A DNA stretch of 64,000 nt from Bradyrhizobium sp. AUGA SZCCT0158 (GCF_018130065.1 NZ_JAFCME010000003.1:316501-380500), one strand, 5' to 3'; positions 35,156 through 43,773 are shown, counted from the first letter of the stretch. Numbers and translations are program-made. Notes: generated by a model not told the origin, from the sequence alone.

Positions 35156-35175
35156 CGAACACGTGTGCGTGTTCG
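35156..35175. promoter_or_regulatory. 20-base perfect inverted repeat upstream of a glycolipid-binding-domain gene
   Basis: CGAACACG (35156-35163) and CGTGTTCG (35168-35175) pair exactly around TGTG. It lies 70 bases ahead of the ATG at 35246. It could be an operator for a dimeric repressor, or a hairpin in the leader; no regulator gene is adjacent. Confidence 0.45.
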
Positions 35176-35245
35176 ATCCGCGGCGGCGTAACGCATGATC
35201 CTTGCCCCCGTAGGATAAAGGCTGGGGAAAGCAAGGAGACTTGCC

Positions 35246-35809
35246 ATGAGCACATCCGTGCTGTTTTGGCGCCGGACCGATATCGAGGGCCTCGAGCGCC
35301 TGGAACTGGCAATCGAGCCTGACCGGATCACGGCCACCGCCACCACGATCTGCCTCGACGCCGGCGGCTATCGCATCGATCACCGCTGGCGGCTCGATCC
35401 CGGATGGCACGCGCTGACCGTCACCGTGGAGCGCTGGAACGCGCAAGGCCATGGTCTGCTGCATCTGGAACGCGCCGGAACCGGCTGGCGGGTCGATGGT
35501 GTGCTGCGGCCGGACCTCGAAGGGGCCGAGGAGCCGGACCTGTCGATCACGCCATTCTGCAACAGCTTCCCGATCCGCAGGACGCCCCTTGGCGCCGGAG
35601 AAAGCCTGCCGCTTGATACCGCCTTCATCGATGGCCCGGCGCTGGCGGTGGCGCGGTCGCGCCAGCGCTACGACCGGCAAGGCCCCGAACGGCTACGCTA
35701 CGTCGATCTTGGGCTGTCGCTCGGCTTTGAAGCCGATCTGGTGGTCGACGAGAACGGACTGGTGCTGCATTACGAGCACCTGTTCGAGCGCGTTCCGCCG
35801 ACCGCCTGA
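35246..35809 (+). CDS. putative glycolipid-binding domain protein (DUF1089/PF06475)
   Basis: A 187-residue cytosolic protein. The start VLFWRRTDIEGLERLELAIE, the RIDHRWRLDPGWHALTVTV strand pair, LDGVLRPDLEGAEEPDLSITPFCN-like core and the C-terminal LGLSLGFEADLVVDENGLVLHYEHLFER match the putative glycolipid-binding family (a long beta-barrel-like fold structurally related to LolA-type lipid binders). No signal peptide. The gene has a good GGAGA ribosome site and stands alone before the tRNA gene. Its biological role is not established. Confidence 0.8.
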   Translation: MSTSVLFWRRTDIEGLERLELAIEPDRITATATTICLDAGGYRIDHRWRLDPGWHALTVTVERWNAQGHGLLHLERAGTGWRVDGVLRPDLEGAEEPDLSITPFCNSFPIRRTPLGAGESLPLDTAFIDGPALAVARSRQRYDRQGPERLRYVDLGLSLGFEADLVVDENGLVLHYEHLFERVPPTA

Positions 35810-35863
35810 CATGCGCGCGTCGCGAAACGCCGTCTTTAATTTGCGTTGCTGGATTCTGAAAAC

Positions 35864-35940
35864 TGGCGATCCCGGCATGACTCGAACATGCGACCTACGG
35901 TTTAGGAAACCGTCGCTCTATCCGGCTGAGCTACGGGACC
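35864..35940 (-). tRNA. tRNA-Arg (anticodon CCU)
   Basis: A complete 77-nt cloverleaf on the minus strand with encoded CCA. The acceptor stem GGTCCCG pairs with CGGGATC (one G-U), the D arm is GCTC/GAGC, the anticodon stem ACGGT/ACCGT encloses loop TTCCTAA (anticodon CCT), and the T arm is GCATG/CATGC with loop TTCGAGT. It reads AGG codons. No integrase or attachment duplication was seen beside it. Confidence 0.97.
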
Positions 35941-36002
35941 GCGAACCCGCTGAATCGGGCGGGTATCGCGATTCCATACCAGAGCGGAAGCCTGATCGCC
36001 AG

Positions 36003-36039
36003 CCTGCGATTGCGCCGTGATTTACAACGCAATCGCAGG
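36003..36039. terminator. 12-base-pair perfect hairpin downstream of the haem peroxidase gene
   Basis: CCTGCGATTGCG (36003-36014) pairs exactly with CGCAATCGCAGG (36028-36039) around 13 bases. It starts 21 bases after the peroxidase stop (leftward) and lies before the tRNA gene on the same strand. There is no strong T run, so it may be a weak terminator or a processing or stability hairpin. Confidence 0.5.
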
Positions 36040-36059
36040 ATTGATCGGTGATTTTACCG

Positions 36060-37613
36060 CTACACCGTCGAAATGCCGTCGATCGGGCTGACATCGCCGA
36101 CGAACCGCAGCAAATCGGCCATGGTGAAATCGCCCGGCGTCTTCGAAGGCAGCGTCGGCTTCCAGTTCTTGCCCTTGAGCCACAGATACGACTGGCGGTC
36201 GCCATGCACGAGGCCGACGAAGACTTCGGCGATGATCGTGGCGCCGACCGGTCCGAGTTTTTCGCCGCCGCCGCGTTGCTCGGCCTCTTTCAGGATGTAG
36301 TACCAGAGCGGGGTATGCTCGTGCAGGCCATGCTTCTTGGCCACCGCGCCGTCGGTGCCCTTGGCGATCTCGGCCGAAGTCAGCGGGTTTTTGATCCGCA
36401 TCGCCTTGGCGACATCCTGTCCCGACGGCAATCCGAGCAGCACGCCGCGCTTCAAATTGCGGAACGGCAGGCTGCCGCCGCCGCCCGGCAGCGTATGCAG
36501 TTGCGGCACCACGAACGGATCGAGCTTGCGGGAGGGATTGAGCCTGACGTCAGCGGGATTGGTGGCCAGCCCTTCAAAGTAGCGCCGCCAGTCGATGATC
36601 CAGTTGCTGGACAGCAGTGGCAGCGGTAGCGGCGGGGTCGGCGGATTGGGCGCGAGATCGCCGATGATGCCGCCGGACAGTCCCGTGAACTTGAACAGCA
36701 GGTCGAGCGTGGCCGGGATTCCGCCGCCGCCGGGCGTGAAGATGCGGTTGTGGCTGTAGACCTCGCGCACCATGCTGTGGCCGATCCGGTAGGCGGCCGC
36801 GGAAAACTCGACCGGCATGTAGGGCGTCTTCCTGAAGCGGTAGAAGCGGCGGCCCTGCTCGAGGATTTTTGCGACGATGCCTTTTTCGGTGATGCGCTCG
36901 ACGAAATCGTGCAGCACCATCCACTGATAGTGCCAGGTCACGATCTGGCGTGCCTCCGCAAAGATCTCGCCGACCGGCGTTCCCTTCGCCGCCAGCTGAT
37001 CGCACACCTTGTTGTGGAATTTCAGCATCGCCAGATGCGTCTGCGCAACGACGAGGTTTTCATCATTGCGGTGATCGCCGATCAGCGCAAAGCCTTCGGG
37101 ACTGCGCGGCAGATCGTTGCGAAGATCGCCGGTCACGCCACCGAGCGGCACGTTGATGGTCTTGCCGATCAGGAGTTTCGGACCCGGCCTCTTGCCGTCG
37201 AGGTCGCCGGGATTGCGCGCGTAAAGCTGCCGGCTGCCATCCGGACCGAGACCATAGACGTTGTCCAGATCGAGCGCCGGCGTGCGGAAATTTTCCACCG
37301 CGTTGGGATCGGCCTCCTTGTCGCCGAATGAGGTCAGATCGAGCGTGATGTCGTGATCGACGAACTGCCCGAGATAGGTGAAGCCGGCCGGCACCTTGGT
37401 GTTGTTCCCGGCGGGGTCGCCGGGGTTCGGGTCTTTCATCGCGTCGGCGAGTTCCTGCAGCGGCTTGTCATCGACCGCCAGCGGATCGAGGGTCGGAAAC
37501 ATCCGACCGAACATGCCGGGATCGTCGTGCCCGGAAAGCGTATCGAGAAATTGCCTTGTCGGATGACGGCCAGCTTTGCCATGGCCGGGCTGGACATTCA
37601 CTTCTGTTGCCAT
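36060..37613 (-). CDS. animal-type haem peroxidase
   Basis: A 517-residue protein of the peroxidase-cyclooxygenase superfamily. The distal His is in YLGQFVDHDITLD (His87), the Arg/Asn-rich helix is GDHRNDENLVVAQTHLAMLK followed by FHNKVCDQL, and the proximal His is in AAAYRIGHSMVREVYSHN (His279). No signal peptide is evident, as in several bacterial members that leave by other routes or stay inside. These enzymes oxidise halides, phenols or lipids with H2O2. The ATG at 37613 is preceded by GGAGAA; the GTG one codon earlier is rejected. It is monocistronic. The substrate is unknown. Confidence 0.92.
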   Translation of the reverse strand: MATEVNVQPGHGKAGRHPTRQFLDTLSGHDDPGMFGRMFPTLDPLAVDDKPLQELADAMKDPNPGDPAGNNTKVPAGFTYLGQFVDHDITLDLTSFGDKEADPNAVENFRTPALDLDNVYGLGPDGSRQLYARNPGDLDGKRPGPKLLIGKTINVPLGGVTGDLRNDLPRSPEGFALIGDHRNDENLVVAQTHLAMLKFHNKVCDQLAAKGTPVGEIFAEARQIVTWHYQWMVLHDFVERITEKGIVAKILEQGRRFYRFRKTPYMPVEFSAAAYRIGHSMVREVYSHNRIFTPGGGGIPATLDLLFKFTGLSGGIIGDLAPNPPTPPLPLPLLSSNWIIDWRRYFEGLATNPADVRLNPSRKLDPFVVPQLHTLPGGGGSLPFRNLKRGVLLGLPSGQDVAKAMRIKNPLTSAEIAKGTDGAVAKKHGLHEHTPLWYYILKEAEQRGGGEKLGPVGATIIAEVFVGLVHGDRQSYLWLKGKNWKPTLPSKTPGDFTMADLLRFVGDVSPIDGISTV

Positions 37614-37802
37614 CACGTTTCTCCAATCAGGAAAATGCTGCGAGGAGAGGGGCGCCAGTTGAGTCGTCTCAGTTCCTTAAAATGCGATTCGAAATTTCAG
37701 CATTGCCCCTCTGGGTGAGTGACAACAGCTATAATCCCATAGATTGTGGCTGATTGTTGCGTGGTTCACACTTCGCCGCGAAGTTTGCTGCGTCAATAGC
37801 GC

Positions 37803-38123
37803 TCAGGTGATTTCGAACTCTTTGCGGATTTCGGCGTCGGTGTAGAAGCAGATGCCGCCGTCGAGATCGTGGACCAGCCACTCTCCGAGATAGACGATCT
37901 GCGCGCCGCTCCGTCGCTCGTGTCGAAGCTCGAGTTGCCCGTCGTCGCCGCGTTGAAGCGAGCAGCTCGACTGCACCCAGTTCGGCCATTCGTACAGCGG
38001 CTGCCCGGTGAACTGCCAGGCGATCAATGCCGTATTGCTGGGACGGGGCTTCAACGTGAGTGTGCTGTTCACAACGATCTCCGAAACGGTGACTTTCGTA
38101 GTCGGACAACGCGCGGAAGCCAT
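37803..38123 (-). CDS. small protein of unknown function
   Basis: A 106-residue reading frame, beta-rich by pattern: VSEIVVNSTLTLKPRPSNTA, ALIAWQFTGQPLYEWPNWVQ, then SCSLQRGDDGQLELRHERRS and IVYLGEWLVHDLDGGICFYT. The aromatic and Gly placement looks like a genuine folded protein. No signal peptide, and the Shine-Dalgarno is weak; the GTG at 38075 is an alternative start. It shares no transcript with neighbours by distance. I do not recognise the family. Confidence 0.5.
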   Translation of the reverse strand: MASARCPTTKVTVSEIVVNSTLTLKPRPSNTALIAWQFTGQPLYEWPNWVQSSCSLQRGDDGQLELRHERRSGAQIVYLGEWLVHDLDGGICFYTDAEIRKEFEIT

Positions 38124-38291
38124 AAAGGTTGGCGCGGTTCCCGGAACTTCGCCACGAGTCGACCGCTTTTCCTATGCGTCTTTGGGATAGTCCGGGATCA
38201 TACGGGCACGTTGCGGCAGCCGCCGCAGCCGCCCCTGCCAGGCGGGCCGCCGGATCGCGTCCCGAAAAATCAGGAAGATGAATACCGGGCC

Positions 38292-39260
38292 TTACGCCTT
38301 GATGTTGTTCTCGCGCACGACCTTGCCCCAGGCGCTGACCTGCTTGGCGAAGAACGTGCCGAAATCCTTGGCGTCGGCCAGCAGCAGCGTCATTTGCTGC
38401 GTTTCGCGCAGCTGCGCCGCGACCGCGGGCTCGCTCAGAATTTCGCGGACCGGCTTTGCGAGGCCATCGATGACATCAGGCGGCGTACCCTTGGGCGCAA
38501 AAATGCCCCACCAGGCCAGCGTCTCGGAATCGGGGTAGCCGGCTTCGATTCCCGTCTGCGTGTCCGGGAGCGATGGCATCCGCTCGCGCCCCAGCTGCAG
38601 GATGGGGCGAAGCGTATTGGTCCCCAACTGCGCCATGATCAGCGCCGCCGATCCCGCGATCAGGTCGACGTGTCCGCCGAGCACGTCGTTCATGGCCGGT
38701 CCGCCGCCGCGATACGGCACATGCGTGATCTCCACGCCGGCCTGCTTGGCGAGCATCGTCATCGCCAGATGGCCGAGGGTGCCGATGCCGACGGAGGCGT
38801 ATTTGATCGAGCCGGGTTCTTTCTTCGACGCTGCAACGACATCGGCAAAATTCTTGAACGGCCGGCTCGCGTTCGCCGCGATCACATAGGGCGCGGTGCC
38901 GACGAGGAACACCGGCACCAGATCCTGCTCGACGTCGACCTGCGGCTTTTCGAGGATGGCCGGGATCACCGCATGCGAATCGAAGGTCACCAGAAACGAC
39001 GATCCGTCCGGCGGGCTTTTCGCGACCTGCGTCGCGCCAAGCGAACCGGCGGCGCCCGACTTGTTCTCCACCAGTACGATACGGCCGAGCTTGGTCTGCA
39101 AATGAGACTGCAGCAGCCGCGCCAGCGCGTCGGTGGAGCCTCCCGGCGGGAATGGCACCACCAGCGTCAAGTTCTTCGCCGATTGTGCCAAGGCCAGCGA
39201 CGGCGCGAAAGTGAATGCGGCCGACGCCGCCAGCATCGACCGTCTCGTGATCTTCTTCAT
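38292..39260 (-). CDS. Bug-family (tripartite tricarboxylate type) substrate-binding protein
   Basis: A 322-residue periplasmic binding protein with a Tat-like signal (MKKITRRSMLAASAAF, cut near ALAQS). Bug hallmarks are LTLVVPFPPGGSTDALARLL at the start, VVENKSGAAGSLGATQVAKS, YAVIPAILEK-like core and the VPYRGGGPAMNDVLGGHVDLI segment near residue 190. It binds small carboxylates or aromatic acids. No TctA/TctB membrane genes are present, as is common for Bug proteins. It is the third gene of an operon behind RraA-like and cupin genes, which suggests an oxo-acid ligand. Confidence 0.92.
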   Translation of the reverse strand: MKKITRRSMLAASAAFTFAPSLALAQSAKNLTLVVPFPPGGSTDALARLLQSHLQTKLGRIVLVENKSGAAGSLGATQVAKSPPDGSSFLVTFDSHAVIPAILEKPQVDVEQDLVPVFLVGTAPYVIAANASRPFKNFADVVAASKKEPGSIKYASVGIGTLGHLAMTMLAKQAGVEITHVPYRGGGPAMNDVLGGHVDLIAGSAALIMAQLGTNTLRPILQLGRERMPSLPDTQTGIEAGYPDSETLAWWGIFAPKGTPPDVIDGLAKPVREILSEPAVAAQLRETQQMTLLLADAKDFGTFFAKQVSAWGKVVRENNIKA

Positions 39261-39306
39261 TTCTCTCCCCCTGATTATTGCTGCGTTTGTTTTTTGTTTC
39301 GCAGAG

Positions 39307-39678
39307 CTATTGATTACCGAAACCCGATCCCGGCTTTTTGTACTCCGGCCGCGGCGGGCTGAAGATATCGAGCACGCGGGCACCGTCCGGCCCGGCGCGC
39401 ATGGTGTGCGGCACGTTTCCCGGCGTGCGCCAGAAATCGCCCTTCTTCACCGCGATCTCCTCTTCGCCCTGTACGCGGATGGCCGAACCCTCGAGCAGCA
39501 CGCCCCATTGCTCCTCGGGGTGATGATGCAGGGTGCCTTGCGAATGCGGCGCCAGCGTCACCACCGACAGCATGGCCTGCTCGCCGGCGAAAATGCGCGT
39601 GGTGAGACCCGGCGCGAGATCGCGAAACAGGCCGTCATCCGGGTTGTCCAGATTGTGAAACTCGTCCCTCTGACTCAT
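39307..39678 (-). CDS. small cupin-domain protein
   Basis: A 123-residue single cupin. Motif 1 is HSQGTLHHHPEEQWGVLLEG with three His and a Glu as candidate metal ligands, and motif 2 is PGNVPHTMRAG with the fourth ligand His. Ends with SPPRPEYKKPGSG. It may be an isomerase, decarboxylase or sugar/phenol-binding enzyme; the family is functionally diverse. It lies between the RraA-like gene (46 bases upstream) and the Bug gene (46 bases downstream), all leftward, so one operon. Confidence 0.85.
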   Translation of the reverse strand: MSQRDEFHNLDNPDDGLFRDLAPGLTTRIFAGEQAMLSVVTLAPHSQGTLHHHPEEQWGVLLEGSAIRVQGEEEIAVKKGDFWRTPGNVPHTMRAGPDGARVLDIFSPPRPEYKKPGSGFGNQ

Positions 39679-39724
39679 CGTCGCTTCCCCAACGTCAGTT
39701 GTCCCAATGTCCGTTGCGTCTCGA

Positions 39725-40363
39725 TCATGATTTGCCGTAGGAGCCCTGATAGCGCCCTTCGCGGATCGCTACCAACGTTTCCTCTTCTCGCCTGGTCTGG
39801 GCGCGCACCGCCTCGAGCAACGAAGGTGCGATCGCGGCCGGAAAGGACACCACGCCGTCCTCGTCTCCCACCACGATATCACCCGGCGATATCACCGACC
39901 CGCCGATCGAGACCGGCACGTTGATCTCGCCGGGGCCGCTCTTGTAGGGGCCGCGATGAATGACCGAACGGGCAAAGCACGGAAAGTCGGACGCGGCGAA
40001 CGCGGCAACGTCACGGATCGCGCCGTCGATCACATAGCCGGCAGCGCCGCGATACTCAGCGATGTTCTTCATGATCTCGCCGACCAGCGCCCGGCTCTCG
40101 TCGCCGCCGCCATCGACCACGATCACGTCGCCGGGTCCAACCAGTTCGAGCGCCTTGTGAATGGCCAGATTGTCGCCCGGCCGGGTGCGGACGGTAAAGG
40201 CAACGCCCACGAGCCTGCCGCTGCGATGGAACGGCCGCAACCCCACGGCGCCCGGCAGCCGGGCAAGGTTGTCGCTGATGATCGACGTCGAGGCGCTCCT
40301 GAATGCCTCGATCAACTCAGACGCCGGCTTTGGCACGCTATCCATGGCAATGGTGACGCTCAT
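39725..40363 (-). CDS. RraA-family protein (4-hydroxy-4-methyl-2-oxoglutarate aldolase-like)
   Basis: A 212-residue RraA/HMG-aldolase-fold protein. It has SASTSIISDNLARLPGAVG at the N-terminal end, the central GPGDVIVVDGGGDESRALVGE with the metal-site region, AAGYVIDGAIRDV (Arg/Asp catalytic pair) and SPGDIVVGDEDGVVSFPA, the wording of catalytic aldolases rather than the RNase E inhibitor RraA. Such enzymes split 4-carboxy-4-hydroxy-2-oxoadipate or HMG to pyruvate, the last step of some aromatic pathways. The start at 40363 is chosen by family length. First gene of the RraA-cupin-Bug operon. Confidence 0.88.
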   Translation of the reverse strand: MSVTIAMDSVPKPASELIEAFRSASTSIISDNLARLPGAVGLRPFHRSGRLVGVAFTVRTRPGDNLAIHKALELVGPGDVIVVDGGGDESRALVGEIMKNIAEYRGAAGYVIDGAIRDVAAFAASDFPCFARSVIHRGPYKSGPGEINVPVSIGGSVISPGDIVVGDEDGVVSFPAAIAPSLLEAVRAQTRREEETLVAIREGRYQGSYGKS

Positions 40364-40890
40364 GCAGTTGGTTTCCCCTGATGCTTCTTCTTGTTCGCGG
40401 ACATCTTTGATAGCGCCAAACTCAGGCAATCAAATACCTTTTTGCACAGATTGGTATGCCCAAATTCTATTCCATTGGGCTGTATCGGAATCGACATCGC
40501 AGGAGATCGCCGAAAAATCGGGCGGCCGGTCGAGCGGATTTTCATCAGATGTGAACTCGCCCTTCATTGGTGCACGATGTTCGGCGAAACCGCGCCGGGC
40601 CGGCGCTGGGAATAAATGGCAAAGTCCTGCCACAATGCGTCAACAGGGGTGACTGCGGCGCAAGCCGCCTCCGGCCGACTTCCGCCCAACGGTCCAAACC
40701 GCTTTCGCGTTGAATTTCCAGAATAAATTCCAACGCACCGCCGGTCGGTTCCATCGATCACAGGCAAGAAATCAGCGCTGGAAAATCACCGGGTTCCGGG
40801 GGTGACAAGCCCTGTCAAAATGGCGACAATCCGTTTAATCCATGACCGCAAATCAACTTTGGAACTCGCGTTGTTGAGGAAACTCCGTCC
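40364..40890. other. intergenic region between divergent genes
   Basis: About 530 bases between the RraA operon (leftward) and a small exported protein gene (rightward). Only short overlapping open frames without ribosome sites or motifs are present. I see no gene, no strong hairpin and no member of the palindromic repeat families. Promoters for both sides must lie here. Confidence 0.5.
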
Positions 40891-41508
40891 GTGATTGCGT
40901 CACTATCATCGCTGCTCGCCATCGCAGCCGTCGCCGGCCTCGTCGTGCTGGGCCCGGTGCATGCGCATGCGCAGTGGTGGCGCGGCACGCCGGTCGATTT
41001 CGAATCTTGCGCTGACGCCGCCGAGAAGGCGAAGACCAAGGAAGACAGGACGTCAGCGCTTGCCGAATGCAACGCGAAGTTCGCCGGCCGCCGCAAGCCT
41101 GGCGGCGGCTACACCTATTACGACTTCATGCAGGACCGGACCTTCGACATCGCGGGGCCCAACCCGACGCCGGAAGAGCAGAAGAAGATCGACCAGCAAT
41201 ATACCGCCTATCTCGAAAGCCAGCGCCGCAGCAACATCGCGGCGGCCTTGACGGCCAAGCAACAACAGCAGCAAGAGCAAGAATCGCAGCGCGCCGTGCA
41301 GCAGGTGGCGTTGCGAACCGAGGTCGAAAGAATCCCGGTGCCGGTGGCAAGCCCGGTCAAGCAGGCCGCGCGCATCAAGGCTTCCAACTGCAAGAAAGAT
41401 TCCTTCTCCTGCGAATGGCCGCGACTGTCGCAAAGCATCGACGATCTGAAGAAGCTGTTCAACCCGACGCCGGGCAACCCGCCGCCGGCCAAGCCGAAGC
41501 GGGGCTGA
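40891..41508 (+). CDS. exported protein of unknown function
   Basis: A 205-residue protein starting at GTG. A signal peptide (ends HAHAQ) is followed by an acidic/basic helical part with one Cys pair (FESCADAAEKAKTKEDR then ALAECNAKFAGRRK), a Tyr-rich YTYYDFMQDRTFD, a Gln-rich stretch near residue 125-140 and a Pro/Lys-rich tail. A second Cys pair lies in SNCKKDSFSCEWP. Two disulphides in the periplasm are likely. No family recognised; such proteins recur in Bradyrhizobium. A palindromic repeat follows the stop. Confidence 0.7.
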   Translation: MIASLSSLLAIAAVAGLVVLGPVHAHAQWWRGTPVDFESCADAAEKAKTKEDRTSALAECNAKFAGRRKPGGGYTYYDFMQDRTFDIAGPNPTPEEQKKIDQQYTAYLESQRRSNIAAALTAKQQQQQEQESQRAVQQVALRTEVERIPVPVASPVKQAARIKASNCKKDSFSCEWPRLSQSIDDLKKLFNPTPGNPPPAKPKRG

Positions 41509-41516
41509 TGTATTCC

Positions 41517-41639
41517 GTCGTCCCGGCGAAGGCCGGGACCCATACCCACCAGCGATCGTTGTTTTGCAGGCTGGTTATTGTCTTCCTTTTCCAATAACAC
41601 GAGCCGCGGCGTATGGGTCCCGGCCTTCGCCGGGACGAC
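41517..41639. repeat. palindromic intergenic repeat (GTCGTCCCGG family), two-hairpin form
   Basis: Arms GTCGTCCCGGCGAAGGCC at 41517 and the complementary arm ending at 41639. This subtype has CGAAGG where the units at 11427 and 13869 have CTTGAG at the hairpin tip. It lies between convergent genes. Confidence 0.85.
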
Positions 41640-41679
41640 AACATCAACCCGCAATCACCCTCGCATCAACCCGATCAGT

Positions 41680-41886
41680 TCACCGCACGCGCTTGGTCCG
41701 GCGCGGCGGCTTTGGCACTGGCGCGACCGATCTGTGGGCACGCGCCGCGGCGGCCCGCTGCTCCTGCAGCCGCGCCTCATAGCCCGGCGACGGCGTCGCA
41801 ACGGGCGGCACGGCATACGCGGGAAGCACGGATAGCCAGCCAAGAAAGGCGGCGATCGTCAGAGAGGCTGTTCGTGTCGGTGTCAT
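41680..41886 (-). CDS. small exported Pro/Arg-rich protein of unknown function
   Basis: A 68-residue protein: signal peptide (LSVLPAYAVP) and a short mature part rich in Ala, Arg and Pro ending PKPPRRTKRVR. A good GGGAG ribosome site lies ahead of the ATG. The size and basic, disordered tail suggest an envelope peptide. Not recognised. It is in line with the ketopantoate-reductase-like gene upstream (72 bases). Confidence 0.6.
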   Translation of the reverse strand: MTPTRTASLTIAAFLGWLSVLPAYAVPPVATPSPGYEARLQEQRAAAARAHRSVAPVPKPPRRTKRVR

Positions 41887-41958
41887 CCCGCTTCTCCCAG
41901 TGAACGCTCCCCGGCAAGACTCGCGCGCATCGGCGCCGTTTCAAGGCAACCAACCGCT

Positions 41959-42960
41959 TCATCTGCGGATCTGATCCGGTGTCAGCCCCGGCGAACCCTG
42001 GCCGGCGGCCTCGGCTTTGCGGATCAGTTCGACGACCCGGCGCGACAGCGGCACGTCCAGCCCGCGCCGCTCGGCGATCTCGGTGATGACGCCCTGAAAA
42101 TAGTCGATCTCGGTGCGGCGGCCGCGTTGCAGATCTTCCCACATCGAGGAGCGCGCTTCGGGATCGATCTTCATCGTCCGCCCCAGCACGGCTTCGAAGA
42201 TCATATCCGGCAAACGCAATAAAGGCGGCATCCAGCCCGCCGGCAGCGGCATCGGCGAAACCGGCTTGATGCCCTCTGCGCGCATCGCCGCCAATCCTTC
42301 CGTCACCTGCTCGGCAAACAATCGCCGCCAGGGCCGTTGTGCGAGTTGGCGGCGCAGCGGCAGATCGGCCAGCGCATTGAGCGCGTTGTTGAGATTGAGC
42401 AGCAGCTTGCCCCATTGCACGCCGTCGATATTGCCGGTGGGGCGCATGTTCAATCCGGGCACTGAAAGCTTTTCGGCGGTACCGGCGGCGTCCTGTTCGA
42501 TCACGATGTCGCCCGACGTCGCACGATGAAACCGCCCCTCGCCTGCCGTGATCACATTGAACGGCACCATGCCGCCGAGCACGCGCCGGCCGGGCAAGCG
42601 ATTGCGCAGCACCGCAACATTGCCGACGCCGTTCTGCAGGCTGACGACAATGACATCTGATGGAGCGTGCCGTGCGATGATATCCGCCATGTCAGCGGTA
42701 TCGGCGCTTTTGACAGACACCAGCACGACGTCGGCATCCCCAAGGATCGCGGGATCATCCGACAGCGTGAGCTTCTTGGCATCAAGCGTTTGATCGAAAC
42801 CTTCAAAGCTCGTCGGCCGCAGGCCCCTGGCCTCGATCTCGGCGATCACGCGCGGGCGTGCCAGCAAGGCGACACGGCGGCCGCCGGCCGCCAGCATGCC
42901 GCCGACGAAGCAGCCGATGCTGCCCGCGCCCGCCACGCCAATCGTTCGGCCTGCGTTCAT
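41959..42960 (-). CDS. ketopantoate reductase-like (ApbA/PanE family) oxidoreductase
   Basis: A 333-residue NADPH-type dehydrogenase. The Rossmann motif is GAGSIG (11-16) in IGVAGAGSIGCFVGGMLA, with ALLARPRVIAEIEARG. The NADPH/substrate loop is VVSLQNGVGN, and the C-terminal helical domain has WGKLLLNLNNALNALADLP with the catalytic Lys, followed by MWEDLQRGRRTEIDYFQGVI. It is closer to the classical motif pattern than the paralogue at 19490, so of the two it is the better candidate for real 2-dehydropantoate reduction. The ATG at 42960 is chosen over a TTG two codons upstream. Confidence 0.9.
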   Translation of the reverse strand: MNAGRTIGVAGAGSIGCFVGGMLAAGGRRVALLARPRVIAEIEARGLRPTSFEGFDQTLDAKKLTLSDDPAILGDADVVLVSVKSADTADMADIIARHAPSDVIVVSLQNGVGNVAVLRNRLPGRRVLGGMVPFNVITAGEGRFHRATSGDIVIEQDAAGTAEKLSVPGLNMRPTGNIDGVQWGKLLLNLNNALNALADLPLRRQLAQRPWRRLFAEQVTEGLAAMRAEGIKPVSPMPLPAGWMPPLLRLPDMIFEAVLGRTMKIDPEARSSMWEDLQRGRRTEIDYFQGVITEIAERRGLDVPLSRRVVELIRKAEAAGQGSPGLTPDQIRR

Positions 42961-43110
42961 CTTCAATTGTCTCTATTGCCGGCCCTTCGATAGCAGAACC
43001 GGCACCCGGTGCCTATCGAAGGCGCAAACGCTTATCCGGGCGCGCCTTGTAACCGTCATGGGCCACCGTTATGTTTCGCCCGGGGGCTGACCACGCTGCA
43101 GGAGACCACC

Positions 43111-43713
43111 ATGGGTTTACTCGACATACTCAACGGCATGCAGAACGGCCCGCGCGGCCCCGGCAACCCGAACGCGCAATCGGACAGCAAGGAGGGCATG
43201 TCGCCGATGACCATGGCGATCCTGGCCCTGCTGGCCTGGAAAGCCGTGAAACATTTCGGCGGCAGTCAGCCCGGTGCAGCGCCGTCGACGCCTTCTGCCC
43301 CGCCGAAACTGCCCGGTAACGTGACTGCGGGCCTGCCCGACGGCCTGGGTAACGCCATGGGCGGAGGCGGCCTCAGCGATCTGATGAAGGGCGGCCTCGG
43401 CGGCTTGCTCGCGGGCGGCGCCGCCGGCAGCATCCTCAGTGGCGGTCTCGGCGACCTGCTCAAGCAGTTTCAGGAAAAGGGCCAGGGCGACGCGGCGAGT
43501 TCATGGGTCAGCAACGGCCCCAACAAGGAGATCGCACCGGGCGATCTCGCCAGCGCGCTCGGCGCCGATCAGATCGAATCGCTGTCCTCGCAGACCGGCA
43601 TGTCGCGCGATGATCTGCTGCAGGGTCTCAGCCAGTATCTGCCCGACGTGATCAATCACCTGACGCCGGACGGAAGGCTGCCGGACGAGAACGAAATCTC
43701 AGGCCGGCTTTGA
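43111..43713 (+). CDS. YidB/DUF937 family protein
   Basis: A 200-residue protein. The MGLLDIL start, a short hydrophobic segment MTMAILALLAWKAV (about 32-45), a long Gly/Leu-rich low-complexity middle (GGLSDLMKGGLGGLLAGG), and a conserved C-terminal helical part (ASSWVSNGPNKEIAPGDLAS, then MSRDDLLQGLSQYLPDVINHLTPDGRLP) define the family. The function is unknown; members are often stress-induced. It is followed by a GlsB-type gene. GGAGA lies 8 bases before the ATG; the frame upstream of it is not used. Confidence 0.88.
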   Translation: MGLLDILNGMQNGPRGPGNPNAQSDSKEGMSPMTMAILALLAWKAVKHFGGSQPGAAPSTPSAPPKLPGNVTAGLPDGLGNAMGGGGLSDLMKGGLGGLLAGGAAGSILSGGLGDLLKQFQEKGQGDAASSWVSNGPNKEIAPGDLASALGADQIESLSSQTGMSRDDLLQGLSQYLPDVINHLTPDGRLPDENEISGRL

Positions 43714-43773
43714 TACCGCGGCGCGCTCGCGCGCCGCATTCTCCCTCATAGAACATTGCAAAGGACCATCGCC

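Noticed and set aside
35864..35940. tRNA-Arg gene as an integration site of a genomic island
   Set aside because: No integrase gene on either side and no second copy of the tRNA 3' end was noticed in the window.
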